The notes under the pieces were generated by a model, which did not search any database, was not told the origin of the DNA, and saw nothing but the letters and a program-made list of their open reading frames with translations. Positions 7,557 through 14,982 of a stretch of DNA of 17,180 nt are shown in pieces (within the stretch, counting starts at the first letter, position 1; the number at the start of each line of letters is the position of its first letter). The stretch covers positions 1 to 17,180 of the forward strand of contig JAEOTN010000241.1 in NCBI GenBank assembly GCA_016839865.1, in the 5' to 3' direction. The position numbers and the translations under genes were made by a program. Source of the DNA: Promethearchaeota archaeon. Lineage in GTDB: Archaea > Asgardarchaeota > Lokiarchaeia > Sigynarchaeales > MK-D1.

Positions 7557-9413
7557 CTAACATAATTCGAAAGGAGATACAATCTCTTTTCCAAATTTTC
7601 CTTTCATTTGATAAAGATCTGCTCTTATTTTCTCCAATGTTTGGGAAAGCGTGTCAGGAATATTAGGTTCGGTTTTATAAAATTCATCAATTCTCTCAAG
7701 TTTCTCTAATAAATTGTTTATCCGAATTGAAAATTGATATGCATATTGTTCCTTTGTATAGATACGATTTAATACATCTTGGAATAATTGTTTTAAGTCC
7801 TTATATCTTGGAATATATCCGATTGGGGTTTTTATCGCATCAAATTCTTTATGAACTCTTCCTTCCGCCCATAATACCCATATTTTCTTATCCACTTTTT
7901 CATTGCAATAGGTATTGTCAATTTTAAGGAAATAATTAGTGGCAAATATTCTTGGTGGTTTTTTTAAGCGTTTTCCGAATTTATAATGGTTTGACAGATA
8001 TTTCCCTAATGAAACCACTAAAAAATCTAAATTAGCCATGGGATTACATTTTCTCACTCCAGTTTTACCAAGTGTAGCTGAAGTAGTCTCTGATTCAATA
8101 CTAGCTCCAATGAATACTCCATGTTCCCAAGATAAACTCTCACACACAGGAACATTTGTGTCAGAATCTCGACCTCCATAAAAGATCCCATCCACTTTGA
8201 CACCGTCAGGGTTATTCAAATTTTCATCTATATTTTGCAAGTCACGGATTCGGATTGTATATCGCGCATTCGGATGGGAGACGTGTACGATATTTCCATC
8301 TTTATCTTTTACACCTTTCTTCCATGTTCCAAAGTGATTTCGTCCAGATTCCGGACATGGCATACCCATTCCTTTCCAATAAGATTTTCCCTCAGAGACT
8401 AAAACATTAGAGAAGATGAGCTCACGTGGTGTGACTAACACATGATGAATAAAGGGATCATCCCGTGGGTTTACATCTTTTATAATTCCAAATATTCCTG
8501 ATTCGATGTTTACAGCTTTTGCGTATCCTTTTTTATGGTCTCGAATATATGCAATATCGTCACCTACGACAGTTTGTCCTGGTATCATTGCCGTTGACGT
8601 TTTCCCACAGGCACTTGGATATGCTCCACAGAAATACGTAATACGATTTTTTTCTGCGGGTCTTACACCCATAATAAACATATGCTCCGTCAACCAGTTT
8701 TCATTATTTGCTTTATAGATTGCCAATCGGAGAGCGTGTTTTTTTAATCCCAGACTATTTCCGGCATATTGGTTATTTACCGATAATACCTTATTTCCTA
8801 GTAAGTCTATGTAAATTCGGCGTTTATCGATGTTTTTGGTGACGTGATTTTCTAGTTCACCAGCAGAATGGACAAATAGGAAGAAATCTTCACTGCCATT
8901 TAATCGTTTGAATTCTTGGAATCCCTTTCGATATAAGATATCCTCAGAATGGGCAATATAGAACGAATCAGTGATTTGCATTGCACATTGAGTGAATCGG
9001 GATTTCACAGGACCTAATGCGAAGAAACATACTAGCATCTCCTTTCCTTTCATAGCGCCTGTCATTATTTCTAGAACTTCAGACAAGCCTTGATCTCGAT
9101 CCAAAGTATTGATTCGGTTACTAAGAATCATATCTTTGCTGATTAGGGTTCGAGAATTTTCCTTATCTCGTGCTTGATCATAATATCCATCAAAATGAAT
9201 CGTATGACCAGAAGTTCCAAGCGGTGTTTCTTCTCCTAACTCAATCGCTTTTTCCCTAATGTAGTCAAAATCTTCTTCAGCATCCGTAATTACTTTAATA
9301 CTGGCAGGTTGTAATAATTCAGCGTATTCTTCTACAATAGAGATTACATGTTCATTTTTTAGTTCTTTTAATCGTTCTAAAGCTTGACCTTCTACAAAAG
9401 GCATTGTATTCAC
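7557..9413 (-). CDS. pckG: Phosphoenolpyruvate carboxykinase, GTP-dependent
   Basis: PEPCK interconverts oxaloacetate + GTP and phosphoenolpyruvate + GDP + CO2, linking C4 acids to gluconeogenesis. The 618 residues are the normal size of the GTP class. The P-loop AYPSACGKTSTAMI (264-277) includes the reactive Cys269 typical of GTP enzymes, and VVGDDIAYI follows at 282-290 as the metal-binding kinase-2 motif. YAGNSLGLKKHALRLA (216-231) and WEHGVFIGASIESE, further on, also match GTP-PEPCK. The start is either GTG 9413 or ATG 9404, only three codons apart. An 8-bp direct repeat and a TATA-like stretch lie just upstream. With the CO2-fixing and formaldehyde chemistry that a tetrahydromethanopterin pathway implies, PEPCK would carry carbon from pyruvate and oxaloacetate to sugars; that link is inference. 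Confidence 0.97.
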   Translation of the reverse strand: MNTMPFVEGQALERLKELKNEHVISIVEEYAELLQPASIKVITDAEEDFDYIREKAIELGEETPLGTSGHTIHFDGYYDQARDKENSRTLISKDMILSNRINTLDRDQGLSEVLEIMTGAMKGKEMLVCFFALGPVKSRFTQCAMQITDSFYIAHSEDILYRKGFQEFKRLNGSEDFFLFVHSAGELENHVTKNIDKRRIYIDLLGNKVLSVNNQYAGNSLGLKKHALRLAIYKANNENWLTEHMFIMGVRPAEKNRITYFCGAYPSACGKTSTAMIPGQTVVGDDIAYIRDHKKGYAKAVNIESGIFGIIKDVNPRDDPFIHHVLVTPRELIFSNVLVSEGKSYWKGMGMPCPESGRNHFGTWKKGVKDKDGNIVHVSHPNARYTIRIRDLQNIDENLNNPDGVKVDGIFYGGRDSDTNVPVCESLSWEHGVFIGASIESETTSATLGKTGVRKCNPMANLDFLVVSLGKYLSNHYKFGKRLKKPPRIFATNYFLKIDNTYCNEKVDKKIWVLWAEGRVHKEFDAIKTPIGYIPRYKDLKQLFQDVLNRIYTKEQYAYQFSIRINNLLEKLERIDEFYKTEPNIPDTLSQTLEKIRADLYQMKGKFGKEIVSPFELC

Positions 9414-9430
9414 ACTATGGTTCTGAGTAG

Positions 9431-9462
9431 GATTTCAAATGATGATTTCAAGTATTAATATT
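9431..9462 (-). promoter_or_regulatory. pckG upstream element: direct repeat and TATA-like stretch
   Basis: GATTTCAA occurs twice on the plus strand at 9431-9438 and 9444-9451, 13 bp apart start to start. Next to it the minus strand reads AAAATATTAATA (about 9453-9464), a TATA-like stretch 40-50 bp before the start codon. A repeat between core promoter and gene is where an archaeal repressor would block transcription. This is suggestive only. Confidence 0.3.
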
Positions 9463-9529
9463 TTACTGAACAATGGCAATTTCTTCATCCAATTACAGCG
9501 AAATCATTAATTTTCTTTACCGAAATGGG

Positions 9530-9536
9530 AAAAAAA
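9530..9536 (-). terminator. T-run terminator after the subtilase gene
   Basis: The minus strand has CCCCTTTTTTTCCC, a run of seven T, about 53 bp after the protease stop codon. It lies in the 175-bp spacer before pckG and so separates the two leftward transcripts. Confidence 0.5.
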
Positions 9537-9588
9537 GGGGAATGGTCGAGACTTTGAAAATCGTTCAAGGATTGTTTTTAATTTTGCT

Positions 9589-12500
9589 CTAAGGATTTTG
9601 GTATAATTCTTTTCCACAATAAGGACAGACTAAATACGAGCTATCAATTTGCCTTCCACAATGCATGCAATAGATTTTTTTTACAAAATTTGCAGAGTTT
9701 TGAGCCAGAAACATACTTTTTTGTCTTCGTTTCGTTAGTACCACAACAACTGTAATGGTAATTGCAATCACTGCCAAAATAACAAGAAGTATTGGCAGAT
9801 ATTCTAGAAGATTTACCCAATCGAAAACAATATTCACATACAAGAGGATAAGATAGTCTTCAACACCACCATCCGAATCTCTAACTGTTATCCATAAAGT
9901 GGAGAAATATCTCAATTCTTGACCATTTTCAGAGACTATTGATTGCTGAGATACTTCTGTTGACCCCTTAACGCTATAGAATTCTAACCGTGTTGGAATT
10001 TTAAACTGGCCCTTAAATTGCTGCAAATCGTTATTGTAAGAGAGGATTGATGTAGGAATTGTATTAGGATACAATATGTCGAATGAAGAACTTACACTCG
10101 TAGCCGCTGTATAGTATGAAATAATATAGAGGTCTTCAGGATCATCCTCATAACTTATAGTTTCGTTAACTTTTACTGATAGATCAATTTCCCCTAGGTT
10201 ACTTACTTGTTGAAAATAAAATAATGTATCTGTCCGAGTATCTTCAAATGGTATCGTATTAAAGAACGAATTTTCCTCGTCTATCTCCGGGATGTGATTC
10301 GTGATACGAAATAGAGAACGAGTAACCTCAAAACTGGTAAAATTGTTCAGGGAGGATGCAACAGTAAAAAATACAAATAATCCACTGTGTTCATTTCCTG
10401 AAATTGAAAATGTGTGAGTGTACTGCATTCCAGCTTGAGTCATGTTTGCTTTATATGCTCTTATTGAATGTTCACTGTAAATAGATTCAGGTGTTAGGCT
10501 TCCATACAATGTAGAATTCATTCCTAGAGAATTTCCTGTGTATTCAATAATATTTTCAGAACCTGGAGCACGGGATATTTCGGAAGATGTTAATGTAGAG
10601 TTTCCAAACTCAACTAAATTCGATTCATTAATACTAAACAGTGTATATTCTTTAGTTATAAGTCCCGATGGCGAAGTAATATTAATCTGGATTTTGTATG
10701 GAAGATAATTTGAAGTTCCTAATGAAAATGATGTATTGTAATAAATCCCATTACCATTGGATAAGAGATCAAGAGAAATGATGGTTTCCAGCGGAAATAT
10801 TATAGACGCATTTAGCGAAACACCATTAATTTTATCGTTAATTGGGATTCCAGAAATAGGATCTACAATTGATAAATATAATTCCAAATTTTCACTTGTT
10901 TGAATTGTAGAATTAAAGGTTGATACAATTCGGTAATCATAGGTTGCTTGTTGATTTAAATACTCAAATAAATTTAGGATAATTTTTTTGTGGTCTTCCT
11001 CATTCGAATTTGTAAATACATCATTTCGCATCCAATGAAAATCAGACCACACAACTACTTTACCACCTGATTGTGATTCATGTGAAGCGACTACAGTTTT
11101 ATCTTGTAAACTAGCAATGGATTCTGCATGAAGTCCTACTTCTAATGTTGCACCATACCAAAACTCAAATTGTTCTTCATTATCAAACACAGGTGAATCT
11201 ACATCTAAATCTGAGACTTGATGTTTATCGAGCGCATATCCAAATCCCCGATCAGTATAATCAAGAATATTTTCATTATTAATAGAGATGGTTGTATTGA
11301 GATGGTTTAATAAAGAATTAAGCGAATCTACAGCCATTGTCTCATAATTTGTACCTAAAAGGAGAATTGACCCATTATTCTCCAGAAAATATTTTAGTGC
11401 ATCTAACTCCATGTCTGTATAACTTAGAACCGGGGTTTGTAATACAACAATATCCATTGTAGATAAAAGATCCTGAGTTAAAAGACGAGACTTTAATTGA
11501 GATTGGGTAGTTTTAGTCCAATTTTCCATCTCGTACACTAGTTTATATCCACTGTTATGAAGAATTTTCATAGCGTCATAAATTTCGATTTGGGAATACC
11601 CACTTGGCCACTCGGGATATAAGTCGTTAAGACCATGAAGGGAATCAAAATAAACACGTCCAATGGGAAATGTAATATTGACAGCGTAGTCTATTTGTTC
11701 TAGTAAATCTCCTGTTCCTGAGTCGTTAATCAAAATTGAACCGGTTTCCATTCCAATGGTGGCATTTTCAAGAATTTTTAATTCGAATTGGAGATGCTGG
11801 ACTGAATGGTTTGAGTAAGTTAATGAAGTAGTATTTGTGGCAAAGTTCAGGTTTTGGGAGTCTGGAAGTATGATATCTAACGATTTAGACGTATTTTTTG
11901 CAGAGAATATGGAAATGTTGAAGATTTGTGAGTCTCCAGGATATTTTAACAGATCAACAGGTTCGTACGGGATGATATCAGGGAATGCTTGCACGATTTC
12001 ATAAGGATCTGATAATGAATCTAACCAGTTGATTGATGCAGTCACGTTGATGATACCAGCACCAATACCGTTTGCCCCATACATTCCAACATAATGATCG
12101 GGAAGATAAGCTCCTTGATAAAGTGCAGCTCGTACTCCTTCAGGAGTTAAATTTGGGTAAGCTTCAAGAATTAGTGCTATAGCTCCTGAAACCATAGGAG
12201 TTGCCATACTAGTTCCAGAAAGTGCAAGATAGTCAGAATTTAATCCAGAACCAGATATTTGACTATCTGTATAACGTCTACTATAACCAATAAGCGAATT
12301 GCGGCTTTCTGGGGCGATTATTTCATGTCCAGGAGCTAAAACGTCTGGAATAACATCATTCATATAAGAGGGTCCAATTGAACTAAAGCTGGTTAGTTTT
12401 AAATTTCTATTAATTGCACCCACGGAGATTACAGAGGGAGTTGATCCGGGGTGTATTCCGGTAAGGTGTAATGGGCCATAATTGCCTGCTGCTGCAACGG

Positions 12501-13506
12501 GAATAATTCCATGGTTTGCAGCTGATTCTAATGCAACAGAAATTGGATGATACACACCTTCTTGGAACTTTGTTCGGAAACTCATGCTTATAATGTCTGC
12601 GTTATCTTGAGTGATGATCCAGTCTACAGCATCAAGTACATCCGAATCCGTTATCCCACCATTATTATCCAGAGTTTTTACATTTAGTAATGAGGCACCA
12701 GGTGCTACTCCTTGATATTTACCCGATGAGGATGCTCCATTTCCTGCAGCAATTCCTGCAACATGCGTACCATGTCCATGAATATCGAAATAATCTGAAC
12801 TATTTCGAAATCCCTCATCTGATGCAAAGTTTATATGAGATATTTCAGTTGTTTTTGAGGCAAAATCTACATGTTCTGAATAAATACCTGTGTCAAGTAT
12901 TGCTATTCTCATTCCCGATCCATCAAATGGAAGTTCTGTTGCTCCTATTGCGTCTAACCACCAATTTTCCTCATCAACTAGTACTGAACTGGAGGGAGTG
13001 TCTTGATAGTCCACTTTGTAAGTGGAGTCTAGATAAAAATGATTAACGCTTGAAATTGACATTAATTTTTCTTTGGTTTGATACAGATCATCCAGAGATA
13101 CTTCAATTAAAGCGATAGGAAAATTATCGTACTGCTTTTTGAGTGTATATTCCAAACCTACTCGATGTAACAATTCATTTTGAGTTGAAAAAGAGACCCC
13201 ATAATCGAACACTACTAGAACTTTTACCTCCCTGTTGGGAAAACGATGCATTTCTTCAAGTAATTGTTTCCCAAAATATCCTGAATCAGTGGAAAGAACA
13301 TTGGAAGCAGTTTCGGCTATAACAAATTCGTTCTCTTCTTGAAAAAAAAAGGCATCCTTCCGGGAATTAGATTGTTGTATGAATTCAATTTGGGTTTGAA
13401 TCTTAGGATTTTTTCCATTGTAATACGCGAGCAGTATTGAGGTCATAAAAAGGAAAATAAATCCTATACTGAAAAGTAACATTCGAATTTTGTGTGGTCT
13501 TCTCAC
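9589..13506 (-). CDS. Membrane-anchored subtilisin-like (S8) protease with cytosolic zinc ribbon
   Basis: This 1305-residue protein has a basic start and a hydrophobic helix (about 9-28) serving as signal or anchor. A propeptide-like region (about 90-165) precedes the S8 catalytic domain (about 185-500). The triad is Asp205 (ILDTG), His245 (HGTHVAG) and Ser433 (GTSMATP), with oxyanion Asn342 (AAAGN), so it should be active. Residues about 615-855 look like a GATase-like alpha/beta domain (RVYFDSLHGLN, then DIVVLQTP and GSILLLGTN). The order catalytic domain then this module recalls eukaryotic site-1 protease. Beta-rich segments with many N-x-S/T sites follow, then a membrane helix (about 1235-1258), KRRQK, and a C-terminal zinc ribbon (Cys1280, 1283, 1294, 1297). 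The bulk should lie outside the cell, with the ribbon inside. The start is GTG 13506; ATG 13482 would remove the positive N-terminal residues. It diverges from the operon at 13673. Confidence 0.95.
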   Translation of the reverse strand: MRRPHKIRMLLFSIGFIFLFMTSILLAYYNGKNPKIQTQIEFIQQSNSRKDAFFFQEENEFVIAETASNVLSTDSGYFGKQLLEEMHRFPNREVKVLVVFDYGVSFSTQNELLHRVGLEYTLKKQYDNFPIALIEVSLDDLYQTKEKLMSISSVNHFYLDSTYKVDYQDTPSSSVLVDEENWWLDAIGATELPFDGSGMRIAILDTGIYSEHVDFASKTTEISHINFASDEGFRNSSDYFDIHGHGTHVAGIAAGNGASSSGKYQGVAPGASLLNVKTLDNNGGITDSDVLDAVDWIITQDNADIISMSFRTKFQEGVYHPISVALESAANHGIIPVAAAGNYGPLHLTGIHPGSTPSVISVGAINRNLKLTSFSSIGPSYMNDVIPDVLAPGHEIIAPESRNSLIGYSRRYTDSQISGSGLNSDYLALSGTSMATPMVSGAIALILEAYPNLTPEGVRAALYQGAYLPDHYVGMYGANGIGAGIINVTASINWLDSLSDPYEIVQAFPDIIPYEPVDLLKYPGDSQIFNISIFSAKNTSKSLDIILPDSQNLNFATNTTSLTYSNHSVQHLQFELKILENATIGMETGSILINDSGTGDLLEQIDYAVNITFPIGRVYFDSLHGLNDLYPEWPSGYSQIEIYDAMKILHNSGYKLVYEMENWTKTTQSQLKSRLLTQDLLSTMDIVVLQTPVLSYTDMELDALKYFLENNGSILLLGTNYETMAVDSLNSLLNHLNTTISINNENILDYTDRGFGYALDKHQVSDLDVDSPVFDNEEQFEFWYGATLEVGLHAESIASLQDKTVVASHESQSGGKVVVWSDFHWMRNDVFTNSNEEDHKKIILNLFEYLNQQATYDYRIVSTFNSTIQTSENLELYLSIVDPISGIPINDKINGVSLNASIIFPLETIISLDLLSNGNGIYYNTSFSLGTSNYLPYKIQINITSPSGLITKEYTLFSINESNLVEFGNSTLTSSEISRAPGSENIIEYTGNSLGMNSTLYGSLTPESIYSEHSIRAYKANMTQAGMQYTHTFSISGNEHSGLFVFFTVASSLNNFTSFEVTRSLFRITNHIPEIDEENSFFNTIPFEDTRTDTLFYFQQVSNLGEIDLSVKVNETISYEDDPEDLYIISYYTAATSVSSSFDILYPNTIPTSILSYNNDLQQFKGQFKIPTRLEFYSVKGSTEVSQQSIVSENGQELRYFSTLWITVRDSDGGVEDYLILLYVNIVFDWVNLLEYLPILLVILAVIAITITVVVVLTKRRQKSMFLAQNSANFVKKIYCMHCGRQIDSSYLVCPYCGKELYQNP

Positions 13507-13627
13507 TATTTCCTACCATTTGGTATTTAATGTCATGATGTTGAATTTCCTTAAAATATTTGATTAGAATTTTTCGTAATGATTTGATTGGAAACACTTA
13601 TCGTTTTAGAAGGATTGACCAAAAAAC

Positions 13628-13636
13628 TATATAAAT
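13628..13636 (+). promoter_or_regulatory. TATA box of the unknown protein / aldolase-Fae operon
   Basis: TATATAAAT preceded by a purine-rich AAAAAAC makes a strong archaeal TATA/BRE pair, the clearest promoter in the window. Initiation about 25 bp downstream, near 13657, would give a leader of some 15 nt that includes the Shine-Dalgarno site. Confidence 0.65.
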
Positions 13637-13660
13637 AAGTTAGTCAAACATTAGCTACCT

Positions 13661-13666
13661 AGGTGG
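13661..13666 (+). promoter_or_regulatory. Shine-Dalgarno site deciding the GTG start at 13673
   Basis: AGGTGG lies seven bases before GTG 13673. A nearer ATG at 13668 is out of frame and would give a nine-codon peptide, so the site supports the GTG as the true start. Confidence 0.6.
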
Positions 13667-13672
13667 TATGAA

Positions 13673-14956
13673 GTGGAAGAATTACGAAAGAAATTAAAAA
13701 TTACTGATAGTGCGTTGCAATCCTTGAATGATTTGATTTTAGACCCTAAAAATGCCTTAATCAACGATCTCTTAAAAGTTGTGGAAAAGTATGGTGGTAC
13801 AGAAGAGATTAATCGGAAAGCAATCGAAGCAAGAAAAATGGAAAATTTAATGTCTAAACTCCAGAATGTGAATCCTAATTATGTAGATGATATAAAATGG
13901 CTTCAGAAACAGCGAGATGAGCAAAATTTTATTCGAGCCGAGGATTTTCAAAAGGATATTCTTAAGGATGAATATGATCCGACTGTTTTTGATGATTCTC
14001 TCGCCGTTACTCTTGAATTATCTGCGATTCAATATTTCCCCTTCTTGATCGATGTAGCAAAACGTGCAATTGAACACAAAATTATGATGCCTCGACGAGT
14101 AATTCGTGTTAGAAACATGAAGGAACAAGAAGAAGATGGAGATCTAATTGCAATGGCAATGGGTATGCAAATTATCGGTGCTTCCTATGTAGAAACTCTA
14201 GATACGAAGGGTACTGCTCCTGGTCCCGATGGATTACCCGTTAATGTGCATTTAGGGGGGCCAGACACAATTACGGGATATTTTGGAGGAGTAGGTCAGC
14301 CAAATGATTATGCGCTAAAATGGATTGATGAGTTCTTGTATTACTTTACAAACTACGGAGTTAAGCAGGTATTGAATATTAATCCTGGTACCGTTTTGTT
14401 AGGGTATTTCCTTCATAAAATGGGGATTGATAACGAATTCAAGATTTCAGTTTTTATGGGTAATGATAATCCCTATTCTTGTTTGTGGACACTCTTAACA
14501 GCAAAATTGTTCTCAAGAGAGGATGGTACAAGTCCACTTATCGGATTCAACCTATCCAATGCAGTGAATAACCAAACCATAGAGCTTGCTGCACAAGTAC
14601 GAAATCAATTTGGGTTCAAAGATGTCGTTCGACTTGAACACCATATTACAGAAACCTTCAAAAGTATTGTAAGACAACCTTATGATCGGCGTGAAGAATT
14701 GGTAGATTTAGCAAAAAAAGTCAGTAATGTAAGCGCTAAACATGAAGGAGGAATTCCAGATATTGATAAAACCAGAGAGCATCCCACAGATATATTGGAT
14801 TATTTCCTTAGCAAAGAACAGATTCAGGAAATGGGGATTATGGACCATTTGAGAATAAATGTTCTCGACCGATTGGATGCCGTGAATTCCACTGCGAAAA
14901 TCTTAACTAAGAATAAGCTGTCTTTTCTAGCGGCCAAGAATTTGCACTATTACTAG
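13673..14956 (+). CDS. Unknown 427-residue protein in operon with aldolase-Fae fusion
   Basis: I do not recognise this family. It has no signal peptide or membrane helix and should be cytosolic. Residues 1-105 are charged and helical. From about 110 onward, alternating hydrophobic strands and helices resemble an alpha/beta, possibly TIM-barrel, enzyme. Conserved-looking motifs include NVHLGGPDTITGYFGG (191-206), LNINPGTVLLG (234-244), FMGNDNPYS (261-269), GFNLSNAVNNQ (291-301), RLEHHITE (320-327) and AKHEGGIPDID (355-365). His193, His323, His324 and His357 with nearby acids could bind a metal or act in catalysis. It is the first gene of an operon: strong promoter upstream, only 26 bp to the aldolase-Fae gene. 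That tight link suggests it makes or uses a metabolite of the fusion enzyme, possibly a hydroxy-keto acid or a one-carbon compound; this is inference. The start is GTG 13673, chosen by the Shine-Dalgarno site. Coding is certain, function open. Confidence 0.9.
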   Translation: MEELRKKLKITDSALQSLNDLILDPKNALINDLLKVVEKYGGTEEINRKAIEARKMENLMSKLQNVNPNYVDDIKWLQKQRDEQNFIRAEDFQKDILKDEYDPTVFDDSLAVTLELSAIQYFPFLIDVAKRAIEHKIMMPRRVIRVRNMKEQEEDGDLIAMAMGMQIIGASYVETLDTKGTAPGPDGLPVNVHLGGPDTITGYFGGVGQPNDYALKWIDEFLYYFTNYGVKQVLNINPGTVLLGYFLHKMGIDNEFKISVFMGNDNPYSCLWTLLTAKLFSREDGTSPLIGFNLSNAVNNQTIELAAQVRNQFGFKDVVRLEHHITETFKSIVRQPYDRREELVDLAKKVSNVSAKHEGGIPDIDKTREHPTDILDYFLSKEQIQEMGIMDHLRINVLDRLDAVNSTAKILTKNKLSFLAAKNLHYY

Positions 14957-14968
14957 AAACAAAGGACT

Positions 14969-14972
14969 GGAG
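14969..14972 (+). promoter_or_regulatory. Shine-Dalgarno site of the aldolase-Fae gene
   Basis: GGAG ends ten bases before ATG 14983. An out-of-frame ATG at 14973 abuts it directly and reads only seven codons, too close to the site to be used well. Confidence 0.5.
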
Positions 14973-14982
14973 ATGAAAAAAC

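Noticed and set aside
12690..13046. Plus-strand open frame of 118 codons
   Set aside because: It is antisense to the catalytic domain of the subtilase, has Leu/His-rich composition typical of a shadow frame, and shows no start signal.
13514..13525. TACCA-TT-TGGTA inverted repeat near the subtilase start
   Set aside because: Arms of five bases only; not convincing as an operator.
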